This document shows, in pieces, positions 1-16,105 of a DNA stretch of 64,000 nucleotides (position 1 is the stretch's first letter; each line of letters begins with the position of its first letter). Source of the DNA: Dryas octopetala (taxonomy: Eukaryota > Streptophyta > Magnoliopsida > Rosales > Rosaceae); assembly GCA_963921425.1 (NCBI GenBank), contig OY992835.1:18042001-18106000 (forward strand). Reading direction: 5' to 3'. Below the pieces are notes generated by a model. It made no database searches. It saw nothing but the letters and a program-made list of their open reading frames with translations, and had not been told where the DNA came from. A program made the position numbers and the translations under genes.

Positions 1-1042
1 TAATAAGACCTAAAAATGGAAGACAACGATTGGATTTGCAATCATAGACTTACACTAAAAGTTAAATAAAAACAAAATAAGAAAAGGATCTACAATCTAG
101 GCCTTTATTACAAAGGAGGAATAGAGTTCTTCGACTCAGTCAAAAGAAATTGGCATTCATTGAACAAGATCAAAATTCTAACAGGGTTGTAATTTGTCAA
201 TTATTATTTTAAATAATGTTCTCTTGTTGCTTGATTTTGAATCAATGCCGCACAATTTCACCTAATTAGCAATTCACAATTTATAAGCATAACATGTAAT
301 ATGTAGTGAGAGAATATTTCCTGTTAGGTTATTAAATTTGTAGACTAAGCCTTTTCCATAAGCAGCACATCTTTTAACAAGCACGACCGAAAACCCCCTG
401 TATGAAAAGATATATCACATGTTTACTGGGTTCAGAAAACATCTGAAGCCTGCAAAGGCAAACTGTGAAAGTAGTTTAGTCCCATGCATGCTGTCTCTAT
501 TATTCGCTTATCCAAGAATCTGAAAACCAACATTTTGATCCTCTTCTTGTTGGAACTTGGGTCCAACCCATCCATGTAGGGGTAGGAGTCATAAGAGTTT
601 GACATGTGGCCATGCCAGTCCCATTTGGTTATGCAAACCCCAAACCTGTTTGTGAAGAACAACAGACTCATTTACTTTGACCAGCCAAAAACAAGAGCAG
701 CAGGGTCTGAACAAATGGAAAGAAAAAGTTGAGTAAGAAGGATCACCATAATTTCTTTACGTACGCTGGAGACCAAAGATTTGATAAAAGCTGCAGTACT
801 TTGGCCATGCCTTTGGTGTTTTGTTTTTTTTTATTCTTCTTTTCACTCTCGTTTTATTGGTCTGCTTGTACTAGTGGTAACCACATATGGATAATGGATT
901 ATGGAACCCACAAAAGTCTGACTAAGATTAGCACAATACAGTGGAGTATTAAAAAAATTTGAACTCAATGAGCAGAACCCCACAAAAGTCATATAATGAT
1001 AGGGACGTGTGCCATTTAATTGTTTTTGGGGGGGGGGGGGGA
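1..1042. other. Intergenic, no gene recognised
   Basis: AT-rich sequence. A 79-codon open frame on the minus strand (432-671) resembles nothing I know and has no splice or neighbour support. A run of G at about 1028-1047 leads into the foldback element that follows. Confidence 0.5.
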
Positions 1043-1589
1043 GGGGGGCGACTATTCAGACCATTCAAAAGAATTGAGTTGATCACCCTTTCATTTTTTT
1101 GTTCATTTTTTCCTATTTTACCCCTGCATTAAAAAAAGAAAAATCTTATTTTTCCAATTTGGCCGGCCACTCATCCCCACCGCCAGCGCAACCCCACCCC
1201 TCCCCATCGCCGGTGCGACCCCACCCACCCCTGATCTCCCTTCTCTCTCTCTCTTCCCTCTCTCTGCCTCCCTCCCTCAACGGGCCACCATGGATGGCTA
1301 GCGCGACCCCTGCTCTGGAGGTCTATGGGGTCGCGCTGGCCATCCATGGTGGTCTGGTGAGAGAGGGAGGCAAGGGAGAGGGAAGAGAAAGAGAGAAAGG
1401 AGATCAGTGGGTCGGATTGTGCCGGCGATGGGGAAGGATGGGGTTGACCGACAATGGGAGGGGTGGGGTCGCGCCGGCGGTGGGGATGGGTGGCCGGCCA
1501 AATTGAAAAAATAAATTTTTTTTTAATGCAAGGGCAAAATAGGAAAAAAATGGCAAATAAATAAAAGGGTGGTCTGAATAGTCCCCCCC
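1043..1589. mobile_element. Foldback (palindromic) MITE-like element
   Basis: The two halves are reverse complements around a centre near 1310. The left end reads GACTATTCAGACCA after a G run, and the right end TGGTCTGAATAGTC before a C run. Inside, both arms carry poly-A/T, a CTATTTTACCC-like block, GGCCGGCC, then a CT-rich arm facing a GA-rich arm, and CCATGGATGG facing CCATCCATGG. Open frames here on both strands are low-complexity by-products of the palindrome. No transposase is present, so it is non-autonomous. Family not identified. Confidence 0.75.
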
Positions 1590-2327
1590 TTAATTGATTT
1601 GTATAAAAGCTACTGGGCCATTCACAGCCATTAGTAAACTCCACCATGAATTACAGAGAACCCATGTGCAAAGCCCAAAGCCAGTAGACCATGACCATCA
1701 ACCATAAGGATTAACAAATTTTTGACTACTTAAAAGATGTGGTGTTATAAATTTTTAACTACCCATTTTGCTAAAGATTGCCACCTTATCTACAACTGCT
1801 TGTTCTAATGTTGCAATGAATTGGAAATGAGGCTCGGTGAATGATTGTATAATCATACAAGGAGAAAGAGACGAGTCACCGACCACCACTCTTGGCTTTG
1901 ATTCTTTGAAAGCAATGTGCCAGGTTGAGATGGCAGGAAACTTTTAAATGCACTGCCCTTCCACAGCGAAACAAAACCTTCAATAGGAGGTATACAGTGT
2001 CTATTCTCACATTACTGCTAAGCACGTGATGAGAAAGACATACAGGAGATCTTTAGGATGGTGTAGCTGCTTCAATTCAACACAAATACAAAGAGTCAAA
2101 GACTTAAAATAATTGCAAAACTTTGAGACTCCAAAAGGACCAAAACTGTAGAGCCTAGTAAAAACAAGTTATCCTCATCACATCTTGCAAGATTATTGTA
2201 TCCACGCAATGTCATCATACAAAAAACCGTAAGATTACAAAAGTCTCGACGCAATGTTCATTCTATTGAATGAATGTGTACGGCGCTTATTCTGAAACCA
2301 TCTGATAGACTGAACTGGGAGGATTTT
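1590..2327. other. 3' flank of the aminotransferase gene
   Basis: No gene seen. The part near 2328 should hold the 3' UTR of the minus-strand alanine aminotransferase; its polyadenylation point cannot be placed with confidence. Confidence 0.4.
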
Positions 2328-6969
<4,642 letters not shown>

Positions 6970-7211
6970 TCTAATAAACGCTTTTATACGAAAGCTGTGA
7001 GATTTGACCGTGGGTGAAATCAGATTATGATATGGGGGTCAAAACAAAGGGCAGTCTTTTCTGGGTGGCGCCTTCTTCGAAACCCCCAACCCACACCTAG
7101 TTTTTGGTCGTTTGCCTGTCTTCCACGGCTTTGAGTTTTGACACTTACTAGATGCCCAGAGCCCACAAAATATGACCACCTGTTTGAGCGTATTCACCGA
7201 ATCACCATTCC

Positions 7212-7216
<5 letters not shown>

Positions 7217-7249
<33 letters not shown>
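7217..7249. repeat. (CT)n microsatellite
   Basis: About 16 CT units, some 250 bp upstream of the aminotransferase start, so in its 5' flank. It reads GA on the gene strand. A possible GAGA-type promoter element; function not shown. Confidence 0.9.
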
Positions 7250-7253
<4 letters not shown>

Positions 7254-7617
7254 TTTTACTTTCCTTTTCGGCCGTTTGCATTTATGGTTGTTTGGTTTAA
7301 CAGCAGGGGTATGATGGGGAATTTGCATTTTTCCCAGGTTTTGATCTGCATTAGGAGAATGGATCAGGACATGACGACGACTTGGTAATTGGTACCAAGA
7401 AATATATAATAACCGACTACAAACATTTGCATGTGTCCATGATAATTGTTTATTCTTTTTATTCTTTTTAGGGATTTTGAAAATTGTCATTTTAGGTAAT
7501 TTTATATAAGGACAAATGTGTAATAAAAAAGGAAAGGGCTGGAACAAGAATCTGAATACAATCAAACTTCTATTAGATTTCCATATATTTATCCATACCG
7601 ATACGACTATTTGTCTA

Positions 7618-7815
7618 ATGGTATTTTTTTGAGAGAATTGTTTAAATATGACACATATTTAGGAGTCAAATATATTTCAGGACATGTATTTAGGGTTGTA
7701 TTGATGAAGAATATTAATTTATCTTTTGTATCAAAAAAGGATAATCTCTCACTTCTGTTAATAAATCTATTAAAATTGAGGATAAAAGTATCATTTCATA
7801 TTAAAAATAATTAAA
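7618..7815 (+). repeat. Left copy of a diverged inverted repeat
   Basis: About 190 bp resembling the reverse complement of 10905-11095. Shared blocks include ATTAATTTATCTTTTGTATC, TCTCTCACTT/TCCCTCACTT and TTAAAATTGAGG. I estimate 70-75% identity by eye. It faces its partner across 3.1 kb. Confidence 0.6.
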
Positions 7816-7858
7816 TTTAAAACTAAAAAAAATGAAAAATAAAAAAAGAAGAAGAGGA

Positions 7859-8250
7859 GGTGCAGATCGCACCTTCTCCCCCTCCCCCTCCCCAACAGCA
7901 ACCCTACCCGCCGGCGCTGCCCACCCTCCCCCTTCTCTCTCTTCATCTCTTCCTTCATTCCTCTCTTTCTCTTTCTTCCTCTGTCTCTTTCTCTCTGCTT
8001 TATGCCCACCCCCTCCCCACCCTGCTGATGCACCTCCCTTCCTCACCCCACCCCACCTCACCTCACCTCGCCCAACCCACTGACCGGTAACATTTTGGCA
8101 AGACAGAGATGAAGAGAGAGAAATAGCTAGAGAGAGAGAGAGAAAGCGCGAGGAATGGAGGGAGAGATGAAGAGAAAGAATGGAGAGGGTGGGCACTGGG
8201 CAGGGCTGGCATGTAGGGCTGCCGCAGGGGGGGGTGAGATCTGCACTTTT
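7859..8250. repeat. CT-rich/GA-rich palindromic block
   Basis: Begins GGTGCAGATC and ends GATCTGCAC. The first half is CT/C-rich and the second GA/G-rich, so it can fold back imperfectly. Long open frames on both strands are low-complexity (Ser/Pro on one strand, Arg/Glu/Gly on the other) and are not genes. Possibly a foldback MITE; boundaries uncertain. Confidence 0.5.
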
Positions 8251-8452
8251 TTTTTTTAGGTCCATTGATTTTAACTACTAAACTTTAATAACTTTTTGGT
8301 TTAGGTACCAAAATTAAATACCATTTTAAATTAGATACTAGTTGAATAGTCAAACCTCAAATGAAATTAAAAAGCCTTTAACAGTTTTATATTTACTTGC
8401 TATACCATTGTGAAAAGTACAAATCTACCCTTCCTTCATCAGCAACATGAAT

Positions 8453-8527
8453 GACCTCCGGCCACTGTTTTCCGGCCGACCTCCGGCCACCGTCTTCCGG
8501 CCAACCTCCGGCCACCGTCCTCCGGCC
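8453..8527 (+). repeat. 25-bp minisatellite, three units
   Basis: Three consecutive units of the form GACCTCCGGCCACCGTCTTC followed by CGGCC, with a few substitutions. GC-rich within AT-rich surroundings. Confidence 0.85.
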
Positions 8528-8861
8528 AAGCTCTACTCATTACACAAAAAATTAAATTAACATTTAACATAGAGGGGATTCGAACCCCTCTCATTCAAGA
8601 GGAATGAAATATCTCCCACCATTACAGTAAGTTAATTACTATGCAAAAGTATTACTTTAACCTAATTTATACTATACTATTGTATATATTTTTTTAAAAA
8701 TAATTAATCCAATTAGTCATAACTAATCTAAAGTTGTGACTATCACAATTAAGTTGTGAATGTCTTTAGATTTAATTGTGACTGATTTAAGATGTGACTA
8801 TCTCACAACTAAATCTAAAGTGTGACTGATTTAGTTGTAATTGAATGATATTCATAACTAA

Positions 8862-9900
8862 AAAATCCCTAAACTTTAACATGAAAACTAAAGACAATGC
8901 ACCTAAAGCACCCCCAAAATTCATATAACAACCAATTAACAAAATTTGAAGTTGTGAATGATATTCATAAAAAAATAAGTTTAACATAAAACACCTACAT
9001 GTTTAATTAACATAAAAGCTAACATAAAAAGGAAATTTGCATTAAACATATACCCTCTTAAGGAGGAAATTAAACCTGTGACTGTTAAACAGAAATAATT
9101 TGACATTCATCTCTATCTTTGCTTCCATTTAGAAGATACCATCTTAAATCTAAGTTGTGACTGTTTCGTCACAACTTTAGATTTAGTTGTGACTGACTTT
9201 AAGGTAGAAAGACATCCTATTCTTCAAGACAACTTCAGCCTAATTTTTTTTTTATGTACCATTCAAATAGACGGAGGAACTAGAGCCGAGCGCCGGAAGA
9301 AGTGCTCAGTTGTTATAAAAAAGTCAATGCCGAGTGCTTGGTACCATTAACCAACTTCATAACCCAACCCTATATCCCTAAATTAAACAAAAACAAAATC
9401 ATTAGAAGGACTACTATAATAAGAGAGAAAGTTTTTTTAAGAAATATGCAATTACATATGAATAAAGAGTCATGCATTTGGCTTCCAATTCACACACAAA
9501 GGATTCAAATAGAAAAAATAAAAAATCAAACGGATTAATACAGAACACCTAAAAATAATAAAAAATTAACTGTGACTGTCACAATTTAGTTGTGACTGTT
9601 TGGTAGTCACAACTGCATCTGAAATTGTGACTGTCCTACAGTCATAACTAAATCTAAAGTGTGACTGATATTGAAAGAGATAAGTTTAGGTTCTCAAAAG
9701 ATAGACCCTAATGTCCAACATGAAAACTATAGAAAGTGCACATAAACCACCCCCAAAACTCATATAACAACCAGTTAACAAAATTTGAAGTTGTGACTGA
9801 GATTCAGAAAAATAAATTAACATAAAACACCTTAGTTTAGCATAATATAAACATAAACAAGAGAATGCATGAAGACCATATAATGCTAACATAAACAGGG
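8862..9900. repeat. Pair of dispersed direct repeats (8862-9020 and 9706-9895)
   Basis: Both copies run through AACATGAAAACTA, GCACCTAAAGCACCCCCAAA or its variant, TCATATAACAACCA, and ACAAAATTTGAAGTTGTGA, then ACATAAAACACC. Around them (8720-8840, 9150-9200, 9560-9670) the motif TTGTGACTG and its complement recur many times, forming short hairpins. No coding frame. Looks like decayed repeat DNA duplicated locally. Confidence 0.6.
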
Positions 9901-10904
9901 GAATGCATCATATTATGAAGCTACTGATGTTTACACGTACCTACTTTCAGCTTTGAGTTTATTGAATCTCTGAGTTTTACTTGTGGAATATCAATTTTAC
10001 GCAGTCATATGTTGCAGAATCATGCTTAAGCTAGTTTCAATGGATGAATTTCATATAAAATGTAATGTAATGAAACCGTGTGATTGATGACCCCATCACT
10101 AATTTAACAGCAATCTGTGCAAGTGCCATAGTTCTAGCTGCAATATTGATGTTGGATCCTTGATCAAGTCTTTTCTTATATATGGGAAACAAAATGAAAG
10201 TTTTGAACCCACTATAGCATTTTCAGTTTGTTCAAGTAGTATATAGGGTGGAGTTTGCTTTCATTATGAAGGTGGTCTGAAACTCTGAATGAAGGTTCAT
10301 TGTTTTGGCTGTCCTAGAAACTGTGGTTAATGTGAAGAATGGCAAAAAGGGCAAGAAATTGGAGCAGCAAATGAGAATAACTACAAGACAACATAGAGGA
10401 GGTGTAGATGAGGATTGATCAAAAGATAGAGGACTGCTAGAAATGACGTTAGGGTGGTCCTTTTTTATTTGTACGTTTGTAATGCGTTTCTCTTGTGCTC
10501 TTCTGAGCCAAAAAAAGGAAAGGAAAGGAAATAAAAAAACAGGGGAGTGATGCAGTCGTTTTCTTCCTGCAGGCACATTCATTGCAGGGAAAACTGATAT
10601 GAAACTAAACCCAGTGTATGAGCCAAGGGCAAGATCGGAAAAATAAAAAGGTCTAAATGATTTGTGACCTAATCTAAAATATAACCATATAAATTAGTAG
10701 CTCAAATGAAAAATTATGGAGCCTTACTGGTTTTCTAAAAAATTATTGGAAGTAGGTATTTAACCCAAATTTTTTTTTTTTTTTTTAATATTTTTCAATT
10801 TATTTTTAGTTTTAATTTTTTCTAATTTTAATCTTTTTTAGTTTTAATTTTTTAAAATTTAAATGTTTTTAGTAGTAATTGTTTTTAGTTTTACTATTTT
10901 TTAA

Positions 10905-11095
10905 TTAAAATTGTTTTTAATACTAAATGACAATTTTACCCTCAATTTTAATGGAGTTAGTAACAAAAGTGAGGGATTGTACTTCTTTGATACAAAAGAT
11001 AAATTAATGTCTTTCAAACACAACTTTAAATATGTGTTCTGAAATAGAATTGACCCTAAGTATGTGTTCTATTTAGAAAATTTTTCCTATTTTTT
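10905..11095 (-). repeat. Right copy of a diverged inverted repeat
   Basis: Partner of 7618-7815 in opposite orientation. AT-rich poly-T DNA borders its inner side (10765-10900). Confidence 0.6.
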
Positions 11096-11575
11096 TTCCA
11101 GAACATCAGAGGTTGCAAGTTCAATTCTCCACTCAAACCAAAAAAAGAAAACAAAAATTTGATTCCCCCTCTCCCAAATAAAAGAAATATATCCATACTT
11201 GTTAAATCTCAGTTGTGTAATATAAATCTTCTTATCAAAGAGTTCTGGAATTAAAAGAAATTGATCATTATTATATTGAAACTTTGAAATAGATGAGAGA
11301 ACAAGAATTTACTCAACACTATTTTCAATTCATTCTTAATTATATCTTTTTGCATGTATTTTCAAGTGTAGATAAAAAGAATGTTACAAAATGACTTTCC
11401 AAGCAAGATTGGAAAAGAAGGGTGAAAAAGAACGGGGCATACACAAAGTGTAACGCACTCTTGTCATACATGCTACAAACTGTAATGTTAAAAAGAGAAA
11501 AATATAAATTAAAACCATTCTTTCTAGTTGAATTTAATTTCTAGACATTTGACTTTGGCCGACTTCTTTCTTGGA

Positions 11576-14500
11576 TCACAAGGATGCCTCAAAGCTAACT
11601 TTAGTATCTGGCAACCAATCACCACCTTGGATGAATGTCCCCACTGTGTACTTGGCTGCCTCATCATCTGTAAGAGTGGGCTTATAACCAGCCCATTTAA
11701 CCCTTCCATCCACGCTTGATCCTGGCCCACTGTTTTGGTACTCTGCATAAAGTATAGTGCTGGGGGGCTCAAAACCCGAAACCCATTCTTTCCAGCCTAA
11801 TGGGTTCAAGAATGGCCCAATATTCGACTGCATGATGACTGTGGTGGAATAGTCCTTCCAAGGCCTACCAAGATATGTTAGAGCTGTGAGATTGTTACCT
11901 AGAGCAGAGAATGTGCACTTCTGGATTGAAATGCCAGTGTTCTGATTTGGGTCCTTTTTGCCCTGAGCTGTGATGGTGTTGAACTGGTTTGGCAGGGGCT
12001 GCCTGGGCTGGATGTTGCAGTTCTGTAAGACCACAGCAGCATTGCCAAAGATGAAGTCTATGGTGCCTGTGACATCGCAATCACGATAGAATTGTCGATT
12101 GGAGTGTGCGTAGAGGGTGTCTTGGAAGGCATCAAATGAGCACCTGTAGTATACAGAGAGGTCAGAGCCAGAGCGAAATGCCACTGCCTGGTGCTTTGCT
12201 GCTCCTGCAGTGTTAATGAACCCCATGTCTTTTGCAATGAAGCCTTTTCCCGCAACAGCTGCAAATCCAATATGTAATCATAAATAACAATTCAAATGCA
12301 TTGAGTTTATATGTAAGCTTGAATGCTAAATGTTACAACAGTTTCAGCCAAAACAAAATGCTCGTTTCTATGTTACAATCAGTCTGAAAACTTCAAATTG
12401 CAACACAATTTCCGAGGGAATGTGAATGTTACTAGGCAAGGAACTGTCCTAATTAATTAACAAGTAACTATTGGGGTGGAGAGGTCTTTCTAAAATCTAG
12501 AAACCAAGTGGGAAATTATTGTTTTTGATGACTGTGGTGCGTGCCAAAAAGAATCACATCCCACAGAACCTACAACTTGCTTTGTTTATGACTTTCATAC
12601 CACTGTGCCTAACTATTTTTTTCTAGCATAGAAGGAAAGTGCTATACAACAACATGAGTAATATGAGTAGTGCATGACATGCACATATTCATCAAATCAC
12701 ATAATTTCAGCAATTAACCAGAAAAAGTCAGCTGATTCACCACATGCGTTATGCAGGACACTTGCATCTCTGGGTCAGGCCTGTATGCAAACTTGTATAG
12801 TATATGATATATGGAGCAAATGGGGCCACATGAAAACGAACATCAAGCAATATATAAAGCATAAACCAGACTTGCACATGGTGGGGTCATCGACCGCCCA
12901 CACATCACCCAGATATCTAATCTATTTTGATAGTATTTAAAGCAACATTGATTTTTTCATAAAGAATGAAAGAAAAACCAACAACAAGAACAACAACATT
13001 AGAAGAGGATATAGAATTTTTAGGTGAGAGTAGCACATCAGGTTAACATGGGGACGCATAAACCATGTGACTGGTTCCTAATTGACCCTATCTACATCAT
13101 CAAATTCAGATAGGCCACTCTGGTGTCTATCTATGGTTTCCTTCCTCCAATTTCTGAAGGTTTCACTGTCACATGGCACAATCCCACATGGGATTTCCTT
13201 TCCTTCAGTTCTATCTACAGGGAAAGTAACTAACATGTATTTGCAGGAATAGGAATAGCCATGACACCATGTTACAATGCCATGATATTTGGAGGACAGA
13301 CTAGCTAAGCTAGCTAGTGGTTCTGATAATCACATAATAATACATCTCAATTGTCACTTCTAAGGTGGGTTAAAACAACTTACTTGCTCTTAATGTCAGT
13401 GTGATTGAATTACTTCTATATCAGAAAACAATGAAATCAAACTTGACCAAACAAATTAAAAAGACAAATTAACATAAGATTAAAATGCAAGAAGGTGATG
13501 ATTAATTAGAAATTCTTACCAAAAGTGGCTGTGGAGAAGGTAGGGGTGCCATCCACAAAGTTCAAGCTTCCTGAAACAATGGTCTTGGTCTTGCCATCCC
13601 CATACATCATCACATTCCACTTGCTCTTGTCCATCAACACATTCTCTTTGTACTCCCCTTCCTTCACATAAATCACAAACCTTGTTTTGCTCTTCTTGGG
13701 CACCACATTCACAGCCTCCTGAATGCTCTTGAACTGCCCAGTCCCATCCTTGGCCACAGTCACGTGAGCAGTCACGTTCTGCTCCTGCAGCAGCCTCCTA
13801 TCCCCCGGGCCAACCCAGCCCGGAAAACCCATCTCGGACCCTCCAAACCCGAGCAATCTCCGGTGAACCGGAATGTTGAGATTCGTCAGCAGACCCAGAA
13901 TCTTAGCCACAATGGCCAAACTGTTGCTGGCGAACTCGGTGGAGTTCTGCATGGCGGTCTTGAATTCCTGAACAAGTGTCGAATTGAGCTCCACCAGAGC
14001 GTCCAAGCAGGTCTCTTGGTCAGTCATGGTGGTGCTGAGCCAGGTCTTGATGTCATCGATCTTCGCAGCAGACAACAGCTTCTCGCCCTCACTCACATCC
14101 ATGGACGACAACGAATCGTTGAGCCTGTCCATGGAGTCCTCGAAAAGGGTCTCGCAGACGCTGAGAGCTTTCTTGACCTTCGTATTATTCCCAATTTTAT
14201 CGACGAACTTGCCCGGAAAGCCAGAAAGCTTCGAGACCTCGGCGATGGCTATGTGCAGCGAGAGCTTGAAAAGCACTTCTGGGTCGGTGGTGTTCGAGTT
14301 CTCGAGCGCAGAGATGGAGGAAAAGCACGAGTTCGGGTACTCGGTCACGCTGCAAACGGCCTTTAGCGACGCGGACGGAGTCAACTCAGTCGTAGGGACC
14401 GAGTTGGACGAAGGGGATGATGAGCTGCCTCGCTTGTGTATCAGTGTCCCTGCAACCGCGCCGATGATCACAGCCAACAGAACAATGGAGGAGACTGAGA

Positions 14501-14594
14501 GTATGATCACGCGCCTACGTGTCTTTCGCCGGAAGGCCTGCTCTTCGAGCTCGTCTACTTTGCCGTAACCCTTAAAGGACTTCATGGAGTCCAT
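11576..14594 (-). CDS. Pectinesterase/pectinesterase inhibitor (PME1-like)
   Basis: Cell-wall enzyme that removes methyl esters from homogalacturonan, made as a pro-enzyme with its own inhibitor-like domain. Exons 14594-13520 and 12258-11576 join in phase (G|CT) to give 585 residues. An N-terminal cytosolic stretch (MDSMKSFKGYGKVDE) precedes one hydrophobic segment at about residues 29-52. The PMEI domain follows (about 75-240, Cys at 81, 90, 147 and 196). RRLL processing motifs lie at 245-248 and 266-269. The catalytic domain starts near 275, with GEYKEN, QAVAFR, QDTLY (Asp405), DFIFGNA (Asp426) and LGRPW all present, so it should be active. Leader and body closely resemble Arabidopsis PME1 (family knowledge). 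The intron is 1.26 kb. A second pectinesterase lies 10 kb away on the same strand. Confidence 0.95.
12259..13519 (-). other. Intron of the first pectinesterase gene
   Basis: GT at 13519-13518 and AG at 12260-12259. No insertion or gene recognised inside. Confidence 0.9.
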
Positions 14595-14765
14595 TTTGAT
14601 ATGAATATCAGAATATGAATATGAATATGATCTTCTTCTTCTTCCTTTTTTTTTCTCTTTTTTGTTTGCTTTGCTTGAATGCTTGAGAAGTGTTTGATAG
14701 TTTGACAGACAGAGCTAAGATTAGATTCGGAGGGCTTTTGGACAAGTGTGGATGTGTCTTGCTCC

Positions 14766-14772
14766 TTTTATA
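14766..14772 (-). promoter_or_regulatory. TATA box of the first pectinesterase
   Basis: TATAAAA on the minus strand, about 172 bp before the start codon, which predicts a 5' UTR of roughly 140 bp. Confidence 0.65.
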
Positions 14773-15390
14773 AAGTTGGGGGGCAAATATGGAATCTCTC
14801 ACTTTCTTTCTTTGATGCTTCCTGCTTAAGAATTTTAATTAATTGTATATTTTATAATGATCCATATTCCTTTTAATAATAAATAACATAATCTGTTTGA
14901 ATTACTGAGGAAAACATTATGTACCATAATTAATCTTAGCAGGGGAGTGGGAAATGTACCCTTTGTAATCAAAAGCATCAATTTTTGTTTATTTGGTGTA
15001 AACTCCATTGCTCTTGGACAGGTGGGCAATTGGGCATCATTGCTTCCAATATAATAAACTTGGGTGACCATTGTTGTTGGAGAATTTTTTAATTCTTTTA
15101 CCCACTTAGCTTCAATCCATTGTCCATCACACTTCACATCTTATATGTTGCACCCCAATAAAGTTATTAATATTGTTAACAATTGGGGCTCAAATACAAT
15201 TATTTTTTTCGTAAAAATATTTGAAGTAAAAGCTTATATTTGAACCATAATAAGTGATAAGGGGATTAAGTTACTAACAATATCAAATATAATATTGTTC
15301 GTATGATTAATCGTCTAGGCATAACGACAAGTCACACAAGACTTAACATCGTGCTGTTTGGTCCTAGGCCCAAAAGACTAAGCCCTTCCT

Positions 15391-15525
15391 GGGCTCCTAG
15401 CCCCCGACCTACTAGGCTCCGGCCTCCTAGGCCACGACCTCCTAGGCTCCAGCCTCATAGGCTCCGGCTCCCTGGGCCCCGGCCTCTTAGGCTCCGGCCT
15501 CCCAAGCTCAAGCCTCCTGGGCCCC
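15391..15525 (+). repeat. 15-bp GC-rich minisatellite inside the LTR
   Basis: About nine imperfect units of CGGCCTCCTAGGCTC. The unit is a multiple of three, so it reads as repeated Pro/Arg/Leu codons, but no gene is implied. Lies about 120-250 bp upstream of the LTR TATA box. Confidence 0.85.
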
Positions 15526-15643
15526 CGACCCGTGTCAACTCACTCGGACCCTCGAGACCGGTGACACGTGACGCTCGTACAGTGCAAGTCACCACAAAGG
15601 ACACGTGTCGTCACCGGATTGATTGACACTCTTCCAAAGGTAC

Positions 15644-15650
15644 TATAAAA
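15644..15650 (+). promoter_or_regulatory. LTR TATA box
   Basis: TATAAAA in the LTR. Upstream, at about 15563-15571 and 15600-15608, are ACACGTGAC and ACACGTGTC, G-box/ABRE-like motifs. Retrotransposon transcription would start near 15675. Confidence 0.6.
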
Positions 15651-15964
15651 GAGGTACCTTCTTGTCACAAAAGGACAACTGAAATCATCATTATACTATT
15701 CACTCACTCTGCTCTCATATCTCTCTGAACACTGACTTGAGCGTCGGAGGAGCTTTGGCCGGCACCACACCGGTGCTTTTCCCGCTCACTTTTGTGTACT
15801 TGCGCAGGGTGCTTTGGATATCATTCTCTCTCATTACTCACCAGTCGGACCCAGCTACCCGTTCCTGCCCCACTTCGACGTGTCATCCTCTCAGTGGCGG
15901 GTCAACGGGCCTACGTGGTTCGACTCGACGTTGACTGCTTCACCATTTTTGAGCATCAACAGTT

Positions 15965-15983
15965 TGGCGCCGTCTGTGGGAAA
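15965..15983 (+). other. Retrotransposon primer-binding site
   Basis: TGGCGCCGTCTGTGGGAAA lies three bases after the LTR end. The TGGCGCC start is typical of plant Ty3/gypsy primer sites. The matching tRNA cannot be named without alignment. Confidence 0.7.
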
Positions 15984-16105
15984 GTTACAACTTTTCCCCA
16001 TTGAATTCTCTACCCTCAGTTGAGGTGCAGAAACCTTCCGAGCTTCCGAGCTTCCGAGCTTCCGACCTTCCTAGCTTCCGACCTTCCGACCTTCCGACCC
16101 TTGCA

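Larger units (their letters stand above)
15296..15961 (+). mobile_element. 5' LTR of a Tat-lineage Ty3/gypsy element
   Basis: Proposed limits TGTTC...CAACA, with a primer-binding site directly after. It contains a TATAAAA box, a GC-rich minisatellite and two ACACGTG-type motifs. The right end is well placed by the primer-binding site. The left end rests only on the TGTT/AACA terminal match and could be up to 150 bp further left. No matching 3' LTR was found in the window. Confidence 0.65.

Noticed and set aside
432-671. 79-codon minus-strand frame starting MSLLFFTNRFG
   Set aside because: No recognisable family, signal or splice context; consistent with chance in this region.
1099-1647. Overlapping proline/arginine-rich open frames on both strands
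   Set aside because: They arise from the CT-rich and GA-rich arms of a foldback element and have no homology or splice support.
7791-8265. Long Ser/Pro-rich and Arg/Glu-rich frames
   Set aside because: Low-complexity translation of a palindromic CT/GA block.
8568-8600. Possible tRNA T-arm (GGGGTTCGAATCCCC on the minus strand)
   Set aside because: Only the T-arm is convincing. No acceptor, D or anticodon arm could be built around it.
13764-14568. Plus-strand frames of about 200 codons opposite the first pectinesterase
   Set aside because: Antisense shadows of exon 1, which has full family homology on the minus strand.
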